DNA from: Lawsonibacter faecis
GTDB lineage: Bacteria; Bacillota; Clostridia; Oscillospirales; Oscillospiraceae
DNA length: 64,000 bases
Assembly: GCF_014287675.1 (NCBI RefSeq)
Contig: NZ_JACOPQ010000004.1
Span: 290,815-354,814, forward strand
Direction: 5' to 3'
The notes beneath the pieces were generated by a model that was not told the origin of the DNA, did not search any database, and was given only the letters and a program-made list of their open reading frames with translations. The number at the start of each line of letters is the position of its first letter. The first letter of the stretch is position 1. Shown here piece by piece: positions 31,853-41,158 of this stretch. A program made the position numbers and the translations under genes.

Positions 31853-34456
31853 CTACAGCTTCTGCTTCAGCTCAAAAATCAAGTTCATGGCCTCGATGGG
31901 CGTCAGGATGTTCACATCCACCAGCCGCAGCCTTTCCGCCACCTCGGCGGCGCCCATGTCCAGCATGGAGAGCTGGTCGTCGGCCCGGGCGGCGGGCGGG
32001 TTGGCGCAGGCGCCCTCGCCCCGCTCCAGCTCCTCCAGAATGTCCCGGGCGCGGGAGATGACCCGCTCCGGCACCCCGGCCAGCTTGGCCACCTCGATGC
32101 CGTAGCTCTGGTCGGCCCCGCCCCGGACGATTTTCCGCAGAAAGATAATATCGTCCTTCCGCTTCTTGGCGGCGATGTTGTAGTTCTTCACGCCGGGGAT
32201 TTGGCCTTCCAGGCAGGTGATCTCGTGGTAATGGGTGGCAAAGAGGGTCTTGGCCCCCAGGCGGCGCTTGTCGGCGCAGTACTCCATCACCGCCCGGGCG
32301 ATGGACATGCCGTCATAGGTGCTGGTGCCCCGGCCGATTTCGTCCAGGATGAGGAGGCTCTTGGACGTGGCGTTTTTTAGAAGCTCCGCCACCTCGGTCA
32401 TCTCCACCATAAAGGTGGAGGCCCCGGCGCTCAAATCGTCGGACGCGCCGATGCGGGTGAACACCCGGTCCACAATGCCGATGCGGGCGGCTTTGGCGGG
32501 AACGAAGGAGCCCATCTGGGCCATAAGGCAGATGAGGGCCACCTGGCGCATATAGGTGGATTTGCCGGCCATGTTGGGGCCGGTGATGATGCAGACCTGG
32601 TTCTCGCCGTTGTCCATCCGGGTGTCGTTGGGCACAAAGAGGGTCGATTTCAGCATCTTCTCCACCACGGGATGGCGGCCCTCGGTGATCTCAATCCTGT
32701 CCGAGAGGTCCACCTGGGGCATGCAGTACTGGTTGGCCGCGGCCACTGCGGCGAAGGAGGTCAGCACGTCCAGGCAGGCCACCGCCTGGGCGGAGCGCTG
32801 GATCTCACGCACCCGCCCGGCGGTCAGCTCACGGACCTGGGTGAAGAGCTCGTATTCCAGGGCCACGATTTTGTCCTGGGCGGACAGAATCGTGTGCTCC
32901 ATGTCCTTGAGTTCCTGGGTGATGTAGCGCTCGCAATTAGCGAGGGTCTGCTTGCGGATATAGGTGTCGGGCACCAGATCGTAATTGGACTTGGACACCT
33001 CGATATAGTAGCCGAATACCTTGTTGTAGCCCACCTTCATGCCCTTGATGCCGGTCTTCTCCTTCTCCCGGGACTCAATGGCGGCCACCATGCCCTTGCC
33101 GTTTTGCATGATGTCCCGCAGGTAGTCCACGTCGGCGTTGTACCCCGCCCTGATAAAGCCGCCCTCCCGGACGGAGAAGGGGGGCTCGTCGTCGATGGCG
33201 CTGCCGATGAGGGTGCGCAAATCCTCGAGATCGTCCAGTTCCTCCCGCAGGGAGGTCAGCATGGCGGACTGGAAGGGCGCCAGCAGCTCCCGCAGGGCGG
33301 GGAGCTTCCCCAGCCCGGCGGCGAGGGCGACCAGATCCCGGCCGCCGGCGGTGCCGTAGACGATTCTTCCGATAAGACGCTCCAGGTCGGTGATCTCCCG
33401 GAGACACAGGGCGATCTCCTCCCGGGCGATGGAATGCTCCGTCAGGTCCTTCACCGCCGAGAGGCGGCGGTTGATGGCCACCGGGGATAGCAGCGGCTGC
33501 TCCAGCCAGGCCCGGATGAGCCGGTGGCCCATTGCGGTGCGGGTCTTGTCCAGCACCCAGAGGAGGCTGCCCTTCTTCTCCTTGCCCCGGAGGGTCTCGG
33601 TGAGCTCCAGGGTCCGCCGGGCGGTCAAATCCAGCTCCATGTAGGGCCGCTGGTCGCCGGAGCTGAGGGTCAGGGCGGCGATGTGGGAGAGGTCGGTCTT
33701 CTGGGTCTCATAGAGGTAGGAGAGCAGTCCCCCCGCGGCCTGGCGGGCCAGCCGGGCGCCGTCGTCGGTCTCAGCCGGAAGCGCGGGGACGTTTTTGTGA
33801 AGGGTTTCGTCCGCCGTCTCGGGGCGGAAGCGGGCTTCCCCGCCGTTCTCGCAGCGGCAGTCCAGCTTCTTTTTGAGAAAATCGGTGAGGGCCTCGTCGG
33901 AAAACGCGGCGTCGGAGAGGACGGCCTCCCGGGGCCGGTAGGCGCCGAGAACATTCAGAAGGTGCTCCATCCTGTCCGCCCCCCGGAAGGGGGTGGCGGT
34001 GAATTCACCGGTGGAGATGTCGCAGAAGCTGAGGCCCAGGCCCGCGGAGTCCTCATATATGGCGCAGATGTAGTTGTTGCGGCCCTCCTCCAGCATGGAG
34101 GAGTCGATGACCGTGCCCGGGGTGATGACCCGGATGATGTCCCGCTCCACGATGCCCTTGGCCAGGGCAGGGTCCTCCATCTGCTCACAGATGGCCACCT
34201 TGTACCCCTTGGCGATGAGCCGGGCGATATACGCGTCGGCGCTGTGGTAGGGCACGCCGCACATGGGGGTGCGCTCCTCGGCGGGCTTGCCCCGGTCCCG
34301 GCTGGTGAGGGTGAGGTCCAGCTCCTTGGAGGCCACCTGGGCGTCCTCGTTGAACATCTCGTAAAAATCCCCCAGGCGGAAGAAGAGCAGGCAGTCCGGG
34401 TGGAGTTCCTTCATGCGGAGGTATTGGCGCATCATGGGCGTGGTGTCAGCGGGCAT
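31853..34456 (-). CDS. mutS: DNA mismatch repair protein MutS
   Basis: 867 residues. Mismatch-binding Phe-x-Glu lies in FRLGDFYEMF near residue 30. Walker A GPNMAGKSTYMRQVALI, Walker B LLILDEIGRGTSTYDG and GATHYHE-type H-loop (LFATHYHEI) are intact. It ends with the C-terminal helix-turn-helix. It recognises base mismatches and recruits MutL. Confidence 0.97.
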   Translation of the reverse strand: MPADTTPMMRQYLRMKELHPDCLLFFRLGDFYEMFNEDAQVASKELDLTLTSRDRGKPAEERTPMCGVPYHSADAYIARLIAKGYKVAICEQMEDPALAKGIVERDIIRVITPGTVIDSSMLEEGRNNYICAIYEDSAGLGLSFCDISTGEFTATPFRGADRMEHLLNVLGAYRPREAVLSDAAFSDEALTDFLKKKLDCRCENGGEARFRPETADETLHKNVPALPAETDDGARLARQAAGGLLSYLYETQKTDLSHIAALTLSSGDQRPYMELDLTARRTLELTETLRGKEKKGSLLWVLDKTRTAMGHRLIRAWLEQPLLSPVAINRRLSAVKDLTEHSIAREEIALCLREITDLERLIGRIVYGTAGGRDLVALAAGLGKLPALRELLAPFQSAMLTSLREELDDLEDLRTLIGSAIDDEPPFSVREGGFIRAGYNADVDYLRDIMQNGKGMVAAIESREKEKTGIKGMKVGYNKVFGYYIEVSKSNYDLVPDTYIRKQTLANCERYITQELKDMEHTILSAQDKIVALEYELFTQVRELTAGRVREIQRSAQAVACLDVLTSFAAVAAANQYCMPQVDLSDRIEITEGRHPVVEKMLKSTLFVPNDTRMDNGENQVCIITGPNMAGKSTYMRQVALICLMAQMGSFVPAKAARIGIVDRVFTRIGASDDLSAGASTFMVEMTEVAELLKNATSKSLLILDEIGRGTSTYDGMSIARAVMEYCADKRRLGAKTLFATHYHEITCLEGQIPGVKNYNIAAKKRKDDIIFLRKIVRGGADQSYGIEVAKLAGVPERVISRARDILEELERGEGACANPPAARADDQLSMLDMGAAEVAERLRLVDVNILTPIEAMNLIFELKQKL

Positions 34457-34477
34457 GGCCGTGCGCTCCTTTTCTCT

Positions 34478-34567
34478 CTAAATTGCGGAGTCAATATCCT
34501 CCCGCCACCAGGCGGGGTTGTTTTCGATGTAGGTCCAAATCCTTTGGAAATCCCGCTCATTCCACAA
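34478..34567 (-). pseudogene. C-terminal remnant of a REP-associated tyrosine transposase (RAYT)
   Basis: A 29-codon frame overlapping the miaB stop reads WNERDFQRIWTYIENNPAWW then REDIDSAI. The pattern DF/Y-xx-I-xx-YI-xx-NP-xx-W is the usual end of RAYT (Y1/IS200-like) proteins that mobilise REP hairpins. The catalytic HUH and Tyr regions are absent. It could also be read as a tiny ORF from TTG 34567. Confidence 0.55.
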
Positions 34568-35972
34568 CTTCTCCAAACAGCGCCCAGGTGGAGCAGCCGG
34601 TGATCTTGAGATCGGTATAGGCCCCGATGAGGGCCTTGTCCCCGGTAAAGTGGACCAGGCGGTTTCCGGCGGTGCGGGCGGTGAGGTTATTGCGGGGGTC
34701 CTCCCCCTCGCCGTCCACCAGGCAGCGCAGGACCTTGCCCACGTAGGCCTGGTGCTTCTCCAGGGAGATGGCGTTTTGCAGATCCACCAGCCGCTGGAAG
34801 TTGGCGGACTTCTCCTCCTTGCTCATGGGGTCGGGCATTCTGGCCGCGGGCGTGCCCTCCCGGGGGGAGTAGATGAAGGTGAAGAGTGCGTCGAACCGGA
34901 CCTCCTCCAGGACTTTGAGCGTGTCCTCAAATTCCTCGGTGGTCTCGCCGGGGAAGCCCACAATCACATCGGACGTCAACACGATATCGGGGATGCGTGA
35001 GCGGAGGGCGCGGACCTTTTCCAGATAAGCTTCCCTGGTGTACCGGCGGTTCATGGCCTCCAGCACCCGGTTATTGCCCGCCTGGAAGGGCAGGTGGATG
35101 ACGGGGGCCACCCTTTCGCAGCTTGCCATGGCGTCGAAGAGCTTCTCCCCCGCGTCCTTGGGATGGCTGGTCATAAAGCGGATCAAGAAGTCGCCGGGGA
35201 CGGCGTTCACCCGCTTCAAAAGATCGGCGAAGTCGATATCCTCCTCCAGATCCCTGCCGTAGGAGTTGACATTCTGCCCCAGGAGGGTGATGTCCCTGTA
35301 CCCCGCCGCCGCCAGCTCCTTCACCTCGGCCAGAATGGCCTCCGGGCTGCGGGAGCGCTCCCGGCCCCGGACGTAGGGGACGATGCAGTAGGAGCAGAAA
35401 TTGTTGCACCCGTACATGATGGACACCCAGGCCTTGATGCCGTTTTGCCGCACCACGGGGATGCCCTCTGCGATGCTTCCGGGGTCGTCCGCCGTCTCGA
35501 AGATGCGGCCCCGCCGCGTCTGAATCCGCCAGAGGAACTCGGGGAAGCGCCAAAGCGCGTGGGGGCCGAAGACCAGGTCCACATGCCGGAAGGACTGCCG
35601 CAGTTTTTCCGCGACGTGGGGCTCCTGAGCCATGCAGCCGCACAGGCAGATGATCTGGTTGGGGTTTTTCCGCTTGGTGTGGGTCAGCGCGCCCACATTG
35701 CCCAGCACCCGCTGCTCGGCGTGCTCCCGGATGGCGCAGGTGTTGATGACGATGACCGCCGCCTCACTCTCGTCCTGGGTGAAAGCATACCCCATCTCTG
35801 CCAGATACCCCCGGATACGCTCAGAATCCGCCTCGTTCTGCTGACACCCGTAGGTGTCCACATAGGCCAGGGGAGCCCGGTCGAACCGGGCGTTGAGCTC
35901 CTTTATTTCGGCGCAGTACGCCCTCTGCCCGGCGATGTCGTCCGGGGAAATCCGTGTCGTCTTCCGCTCCAA
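34557..35972 (-). CDS. miaB: tRNA-2-methylthio-N6-dimethylallyladenosine synthase MiaB
   Basis: 471 residues: UPF0004 domain with Cys in DTYGCQQNEAD, NTCAIREHAEQ and CGCMAQEP; radical SAM motif CNNFCSYCIVPYVRG (CxxxCxxC); C-terminal TRAM domain from about 405. It methylthiolates i6A37 made by MiaA. The start is TTG 35972, with GGAGGA 7 nt upstream; the in-frame ATG further up lacks a site. Confidence 0.96.
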   Translation of the reverse strand: MERKTTRISPDDIAGQRAYCAEIKELNARFDRAPLAYVDTYGCQQNEADSERIRGYLAEMGYAFTQDESEAAVIVINTCAIREHAEQRVLGNVGALTHTKRKNPNQIICLCGCMAQEPHVAEKLRQSFRHVDLVFGPHALWRFPEFLWRIQTRRGRIFETADDPGSIAEGIPVVRQNGIKAWVSIMYGCNNFCSYCIVPYVRGRERSRSPEAILAEVKELAAAGYRDITLLGQNVNSYGRDLEEDIDFADLLKRVNAVPGDFLIRFMTSHPKDAGEKLFDAMASCERVAPVIHLPFQAGNNRVLEAMNRRYTREAYLEKVRALRSRIPDIVLTSDVIVGFPGETTEEFEDTLKVLEEVRFDALFTFIYSPREGTPAARMPDPMSKEEKSANFQRLVDLQNAISLEKHQAYVGKVLRCLVDGEGEDPRNNLTARTAGNRLVHFTGDKALIGAYTDLKITGCSTWALFGEVVE

Positions 35973-36036
35973 AATCGTTCCTCCGTCTAAATGGCTATAA
36001 ATAAAAAACACCGTTCCACGCTATTTTGATGCGCAT

Positions 36037-36055
36037 ACGCCGTCTCCGACGGCGT
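36037..36055. repeat. short hairpin before R1 copy B
   Basis: ACGCCGTC / GACGGCGT with TCC loop. No T-run. Confidence 0.4.
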
Positions 36056-36070
36056 CAGGCTGTCCCAAAA

Positions 36071-36270
36071 CCCTCCGCAGAGCAGGCCCCGCAGAGCTGC
36101 GCCGTCCGCAGACCACGCAATCAAATGAAAATCCGTCATTTCTGGGGACATGCGCCTGAGTAATGACACCTCTCATGACGGATGGGGCGACTTTTTTCCA
36201 GGAAATCGAGCCCTGTCCGTTATGCAGTCTTCCGTCAAAGAAGCCCCACGGGGTTACTTTGACAAGCTGC
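36071..36270 (+). repeat. dispersed repeat R1, copy B (full length)
   Basis: About 200 bp. It shares with copy C: CTCCGCAGAG at the left, CATTTCTG, TGACAC, TCATGACGG, GGGGCGACTTTTTTCCA, GAAATCGAG, ATGCAG, and a terminal hairpin GTCAAAGAAGCCCC / GGGGTTACTTTGAC. It fills most of the 448-bp gap between miaB and the racemase-like gene. The minus strand holds a short frame MTDFHLIAWSAD that resembles one in copy A; probably not a gene. Confidence 0.9.
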
Positions 36271-36276
36271 GTTTTT

Positions 36277-36300
36277 GATAGATTGCCTTAGCAATTTATC
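36277..36300. repeat. hairpin upstream of the racemase-like gene
   Basis: GATAGATTGC / GCAATTTATC with CTTA loop and one wobble; AAAAAATT follows on plus. Function unclear. Confidence 0.4.
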
Positions 36301-36347
36301 AAAAAATTATATCATTACTCTCGGAGAAAAACAAGGGTGAAGCGGCG

Positions 36348-36376
36348 TTGACGGCATTTATTGAAAGAGGTATAAT
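36348..36376 (+). promoter_or_regulatory. sigma-A promoter of the racemase-like gene
   Basis: -35 TTGACG (36348-36353), 17-bp spacer, consensus -10 TATAAT (36371-36376). Confidence 0.85.
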
Positions 36377-36420
36377 GTTTCCAAATACCAATCGATAAGC
36401 GCGGGAAAGGCGGGAAAGCC

Positions 36421-37488
36421 ATGAAGACCCTGGTGATAGAGAAACAGGCGATCAAGCAGAACGTGGCGGTGATCAAGGAGCGCGCCGGCAGCGCGGTGAT
36501 CTACGCCGCCCTCACCGGGGACGCCTACGGCGCGGGCCTGGTGGAGATGGCGAAGCTGCTGCGGGACGAGGGCATCGGCCGCTTTGCGGTGGGCTCCGCC
36601 AAGGCGGCGGAGGATCTGCGGAAGGCGGGGCTGGTGGAGGAGGAGATCCTCATGCTCCGCTCCACCACCGACCGGGAGGAGCTGGAGCGGCTGGTGGACC
36701 TGAACGCGGTGTGCACCATTGGGTCGGTGGACGCGGGGCTGGCCCTCAACGGCCTGGCCGAGAGCCGCTCCACCGTGGTGGAGGCCCACGTCCAGGTGGA
36801 CACCGGCATGGGGTACGGAGGGTTTCTGGCCGGGGAGCCGGACAAGGTGCTCTCCGTCTATAGAAATTTGCCCAACGTGGCCCTCTCCGGCATCTATACC
36901 CAAATCCACTCCGCCAAGCCCGACGGGCGGGACGCCACAGTCCAGATGGGGGAGTTCAACGCCCTGCTGGAGGCCATCCGGGCCGCCGGGTTTGAAACCG
37001 GCACGGTCCACGCAGCCGGGTCCTTCGCCCTGCTGCACTACGACTTCGCCCGGATGGACGCGGTGCGCCCCGGCTCGGCGTTCCTGGGCCGGTGCCGCCG
37101 GACCAAGGGGGACGGCCTCCAGCGCGTGGGGTACGGCGAGGCCGGCCTGGAGGACGTGCGCTGGCTGCCCCAGGGCCATACCGTGGGCAACGAGGTGCTC
37201 ATCACCCTCAAGCGTCCCACCCGAGTGGGCATCATCCCCGTGGGCTACCAGAACGGCTTCGGCGTGGCCCGGACCCGGGACTCCGGCCTGACGGCCGCCA
37301 TCCGCCGCTGGTGGCGGGGGCGGAAGATTACCGTCCGCATCGCCGGGCAGAAGGTGAAGGTCATCGGGCGCATCGGCGCCATGGAGACCCTGGTGGACGT
37401 GACCGACATGAAGTGCTCCGCCGGGGACACGGTGCTCTTTGACATCGACCCGCTGTATGCCAAGGGCCTGGCGAGGGAATACCGATAG
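36421..37488 (+). CDS. alanine racemase-like protein lacking the PLP lysine
   Basis: 355 residues with the two-domain alanine racemase fold: barrel segments VEAHVQVDTGMGYGG and GIYTQIHSA, and a C-terminal domain with GIIPVGYQNGFG, aligning to the usual VGYADGY that carries the second catalytic Tyr. The canonical VKANAYGHG motif, whose Lys binds PLP, reads LTGDAYGAG here: Lys is replaced by Thr. VRPG is kept but followed by SAFLGRC. True racemase activity is therefore doubtful; it may bind another ligand or act as a sensor. ATG 36421 follows a strong promoter. Confidence 0.8.
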   Translation: MKTLVIEKQAIKQNVAVIKERAGSAVIYAALTGDAYGAGLVEMAKLLRDEGIGRFAVGSAKAAEDLRKAGLVEEEILMLRSTTDREELERLVDLNAVCTIGSVDAGLALNGLAESRSTVVEAHVQVDTGMGYGGFLAGEPDKVLSVYRNLPNVALSGIYTQIHSAKPDGRDATVQMGEFNALLEAIRAAGFETGTVHAAGSFALLHYDFARMDAVRPGSAFLGRCRRTKGDGLQRVGYGEAGLEDVRWLPQGHTVGNEVLITLKRPTRVGIIPVGYQNGFGVARTRDSGLTAAIRRWWRGRKITVRIAGQKVKVIGRIGAMETLVDVTDMKCSAGDTVLFDIDPLYAKGLAREYR

Positions 37489-37564
37489 GCCGGAAGGAAA
37501 TCAAGGGAACGCGCCGGGCGGCTATCCGCCGTCTACACAAAATGTCTTATCTTCGGAGGTTCTT

Positions 37565-38026
37565 ATGCGCGCAGTCGTCACAAGAGTGAAAAATGCCTCG
37601 GTGGAGATCGGGGGCAAGGTCAACGGCCAAATCGGCCAGGGTTTTCTGGTGCTGCTGGGGGTGGGTCCCGCCGACACGGCGGCCCAGGCGGAAAGGCTGG
37701 CGGACAAGGTCTGCGGCCTAAGGGTCTTTGAGGACGAGAACGGCAAGATGAATCTGAATCTGGAGGCCGTGGGCGGCGGTCTGCTGGTGATCTCCCAGTT
37801 CACCCTCTATGCCGACACCAGGAGCCGGCGGCCCGGGTTCACCGGGGCCGCCAAGCCGGACGTGGCCGTCCCCCTCTATGAGCGGTTCATGGATGCCTGC
37901 CGGGAGCGGGGCTTCGCCGTGGAACACGGCGAATTCGGTGCCGATATGCAGGTTTTTTCCCAAAATGACGGACCCGTGACCATTTTGCTCGATACGGACG
38001 CCATGCAGGGAGCGGGCGGTTCGTGA
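37565..38026 (+). CDS. dtd: D-aminoacyl-tRNA deacylase
   Basis: 153 residues: MRAVVTRVKNASVEI start, SQFTLYADTRSRRPGFTGAA and the Gly-cisPro motif in NDGPVTILLD. It removes D-amino acids from tRNA. ATG 37565 has GGAGG 5 nt upstream. It follows the racemase-like gene by 76 bp, a suggestive D-amino-acid context. Confidence 0.96.
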   Translation: MRAVVTRVKNASVEIGGKVNGQIGQGFLVLLGVGPADTAAQAERLADKVCGLRVFEDENGKMNLNLEAVGGGLLVISQFTLYADTRSRRPGFTGAAKPDVAVPLYERFMDACRERGFAVEHGEFGADMQVFSQNDGPVTILLDTDAMQGAGGS

Positions 38027-38100
38027 GTTGCCCCTATGGGCTGCGCTGAAACGGCACGTCTCCCCGTGCCCCCACAATCAGAAAATTGAGGTATTATTAT

Positions 38101-38703
38101 ATGCTGCTCAAACAACTCCTGGTGCCCCCCTTCGGCACCAACTGCTACATTTTCGGCGATGAAGCCGCCAAGCTGGGGGCCATTGTGGACCCCGGCGGGG
38201 ACGCGCCCGGCATTCTGTCGGCGGTGCAGGACCTGGGGCTGGAGGTGCGCTGGATTTTCCTGACCCACGGCCACTTCGACCACACCGGCGCGGTGGAGGC
38301 TCTGCGCAGGGAACTCCCCGGCGTGACGGTCTTCCTCCATCCCGACGACCGCGCCAAGCTGGGCGACGAGCTGATGCCGGCCCTGAGCGGTACGACGGAT
38401 TACGACGACGGCGACATGGTGGGCGTGGGCGGACTCAACGTGGCGGTGCTCCACACTCCCGGCCACACCCCCGGCGGCGTGACGCTGAAGGTGGGGGACA
38501 CCCTCTTCACCGGAGATACCCTCTTCAAGGGCTCCATGGGCCGCACCGACCTGCCCGGCGGCAGCTACGAGGCCATCATGGCCTCCCTCAGGCGTCTGGG
38601 AGGACTGGAGGGGGACTTCAAGGTCTGCCCGGGCCACGAGGGTCTCTCCACCCTGGCAGACGAGCGGGCGGGGAACTACTATATGCGGGAGGCAGGCACT
38701 TGA
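38101..38703 (+). CDS. MBL-fold metallo-hydrolase (glyoxalase II-like)
   Basis: 200 residues with the metal motif THGHFDHTGAV (HxHxDH), LHTPGHTPGGV, FTGDTLF and CPGHEG. It resembles YcbL/YqgX small hydrolases. ATG 38101 has GAGG 9 nt upstream. Its stop overlaps the hemZ start (TTGA), so the two are translationally coupled. Confidence 0.9.
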   Translation: MLLKQLLVPPFGTNCYIFGDEAAKLGAIVDPGGDAPGILSAVQDLGLEVRWIFLTHGHFDHTGAVEALRRELPGVTVFLHPDDRAKLGDELMPALSGTTDYDDGDMVGVGGLNVAVLHTPGHTPGGVTLKVGDTLFTGDTLFKGSMGRTDLPGGSYEAIMASLRRLGGLEGDFKVCPGHEGLSTLADERAGNYYMREAGT

Positions 38704-40187
38704 AGCTGTACCTCCGCGGCCACGACTACAAGTATGCGGCTGAACAGATTATGCTGACCCTCTTCCCCGGTGAGCGGCCCACCTACCCCGAGGAGCCGCC
38801 CCAGGCCGGGGAGCTGGCCGCCGTGGTGTCGATTTTCCGGGGAAAGGTGTGGGCCACGGGGAAAACGGTCCTCCACCATCCCGGGGGCGTCTTCTCCGGC
38901 GCGTGCCGGGTGCGGATTGACGCCGCCGTCGGCCAAGTGGAGCTGGACCGCGCGCTTCAAAAAGCGCTGAAGCTCTCCTTCTACCGCGCGGCCACGGCTG
39001 CCCTGGGCAAGGAACCCCCCTGGGGGGCCCTCACCGGGGTGCGTCCGGTGAAAATCCCCACCAAGGCCCTGCTGCGGGGGGAGTCCCCCGCCAGGGCCGA
39101 GGCCGCCCTGCGGGAGACCTACCACGTCACCCCCACCCGTGCGGCGCTGGCCATGGACTGTGCCCGGGCGAGCCTCGCCGCCAGGGCGGGGCTGCGGGCC
39201 GACGAGATCTCCCTCTACGTGGGCGTCCCCTTCTGCCCCACCCGCTGCGCCTACTGCTCCTTCGTCTCCGCCGACGTGGGAAAGAGCCTCAAACTGGTGG
39301 AGCCGTATCTGGAGGCCCTCTTCCGGGAGGTCGAGGCGGCGGGGGCCCTGCTGTCGCGGGAGCGGCTCTTTGTGCGCACGGTGTATATCGGCGGCGGTAC
39401 TCCCACCACCCTGTCGGCGGAGCAGCTGTCCGCCCTCATGGGCCGTATCCGGGCCCATATCGATCTCTCCCGCTGCACGGAGTACACGGTGGAGGCCGGC
39501 CGGCCCGACACCATCACCGCCGGCAAGCTGGCCGCCATCCGGGAAAACGGGGCGGACCGGGTGTCGGTGAATCCCCAGTCCATGGAGGACGAGGTGCTGG
39601 CCGCCATGGGCCGGGCCCACACGGCGGCGGACATTTTGCGGGCCTACGAACTGGTGCGGGAGTCCGGCATCCCGGCGGTCAATATGGACCTGATCGCGGG
39701 CCTCCCCAAGGACACACCCAAGGGCTTCCGATATACCCTGGACACCGTCCTGGCCCTGGACCCGGCCAATATCACCGTCCACACCCTGGCCCTCAAAAAG
39801 GGCTCCCGCCTGATGAGCGAGGGCGGCTGCCTGCCCAGCGGCGGGGACGTGGCGGACATGCTGGACTACGCCTGGCAGAGACTGCGGGCTGCGGGCTATC
39901 TGCCCTACTACCTCTACCGGCAGAAATATATGTCCGGCTCCTTCGAGAATGTGGGCTGGTGCAGGCCGGGGTTTGAAAACCTCTACAATATCTGCATGAT
40001 GGAGGAGCTGCATACCGTTCTCGCCCTGGGCGGCGGCGGTGTGACCAAGCTGGTTGACAGCGAAAAAGGGCGCATTGAGCGTATTACCGACCCCAAATAT
40101 CCATATGAATATATCGGCGGAATTGAAAAAATCATTGCCGATAAGGAAAAGCTGGCGGAATTCTACGCCGCGATGGAAAAGAGGTAA
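38700..40187 (+). CDS. hemZ: coproporphyrinogen dehydrogenase-like radical SAM protein HemZ
   Basis: 495 residues: an N-terminal domain of about 160, then radical SAM cluster motif FCPTRCAYCSF (CxxxCxYC), GGGTPTTLS, and the HemN-like end with YYLYRQKYMSGSFENVGWC. It starts at TTG 38700 overlapping the preceding stop. HemZ is a HemN relative of Firmicutes; no other haem gene is nearby, so the substrate is uncertain. Confidence 0.88.
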   Translation: MKLYLRGHDYKYAAEQIMLTLFPGERPTYPEEPPQAGELAAVVSIFRGKVWATGKTVLHHPGGVFSGACRVRIDAAVGQVELDRALQKALKLSFYRAATAALGKEPPWGALTGVRPVKIPTKALLRGESPARAEAALRETYHVTPTRAALAMDCARASLAARAGLRADEISLYVGVPFCPTRCAYCSFVSADVGKSLKLVEPYLEALFREVEAAGALLSRERLFVRTVYIGGGTPTTLSAEQLSALMGRIRAHIDLSRCTEYTVEAGRPDTITAGKLAAIRENGADRVSVNPQSMEDEVLAAMGRAHTAADILRAYELVRESGIPAVNMDLIAGLPKDTPKGFRYTLDTVLALDPANITVHTLALKKGSRLMSEGGCLPSGGDVADMLDYAWQRLRAAGYLPYYLYRQKYMSGSFENVGWCRPGFENLYNICMMEELHTVLALGGGGVTKLVDSEKGRIERITDPKYPYEYIGGIEKIIADKEKLAEFYAAMEKR

Positions 40188-40190
40188 GCT

Positions 40191-41129
40191 ATGGCCTATC
40201 AGCTGCAGGAGATCAACGACCGCATCCGCGCCGACGCGAAGGGCTTCCTGGAGGAGTGCGATTTCAGCTTTCGCAGGCGTGTGGAGGAGGCGGCGAACCG
40301 CATCATCAACCGCACCGCGGAGAGTCCCATCGTACTGCTGTCCGGCCCCTCCGGCTCGGGCAAGACCACCACGGCCCTCAAGCTGGAGGAGGAGCTGGAG
40401 CGGCGGGGTATCTCCACCCACACCATCTCCATGGACAACTATTTCAGGACGATGAACCCCAAGACCGCGCCGCGCACCCCCGAGGGGGCCATCGACTACG
40501 AGTCTCCCCTGAACCTGGACATGGAGCTTCTGGATGAGACCTTCACCAAGCTCTCCCGCGGCGAGGAGGTCATCATCCCCAAGTTCGAGTTCGCCCGGCA
40601 GATGCGCAACGACGCCCGGGGCCGTCCGCTGAAGCTGGCAAAGAACGAGATCGCCATTTTCGAGGGCATCCACGCCCTCAACGACGATATCGCGGGCCGC
40701 CATCCGGAAGCCACCAAGCTCTACATCTCCGCCCGCTCCAACGTGTGCGACGGGGACCTGCTCCGTTTCAAGGGCACCTGGATGCGCCTGACACGCCGGG
40801 CTGTGCGCGACTTCAACTTCCGCGGCACCGATATCTCCACCACCCTGGATATGTGGGCCGACGTCCGCCGGGGGGAGAAGCTCTATATCTCCCCCTTCAA
40901 GAACAAGGCCGACGTCATCATCGACTCCTCCCTGCGATACGAGGTGTCGGTCATGAAAAATTACGCTCTGCCCATGCTGCAGGCCGTCCCCGAGGAGAAC
41001 CAGCGCCGGGCGGAGCTATTAGACCTCATCGACGCGTTCCAGTGGTTTGAACCCATCGACCCTGAGCTGGTTGCCAGGGATTCCCTTATTCGGGAGTTCA
41101 TCGGCGGGGGAAGCTATAAATATCACTGA
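40191..41129 (+). CDS. uridine kinase-like nucleoside kinase
   Basis: 312 residues: a helical N-terminal part, Walker A GPSGSGKTTTAL near residue 51, STHTISMDNYF and PKFEFARQMRNDARGRPL, then IAIFEGIHALND. The P-loop NTPase fold fits the uridine kinase/phosphoribulokinase group. It starts 4 bp after hemZ. The exact nucleoside is unknown. Confidence 0.85.
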   Translation: MAYQLQEINDRIRADAKGFLEECDFSFRRRVEEAANRIINRTAESPIVLLSGPSGSGKTTTALKLEEELERRGISTHTISMDNYFRTMNPKTAPRTPEGAIDYESPLNLDMELLDETFTKLSRGEEVIIPKFEFARQMRNDARGRPLKLAKNEIAIFEGIHALNDDIAGRHPEATKLYISARSNVCDGDLLRFKGTWMRLTRRAVRDFNFRGTDISTTLDMWADVRRGEKLYISPFKNKADVIIDSSLRYEVSVMKNYALPMLQAVPEENQRRAELLDLIDAFQWFEPIDPELVARDSLIREFIGGGSYKYH

Positions 41130-41158
41130 TTTTGGATAGGAAAAGGAGATTTTAGAGT

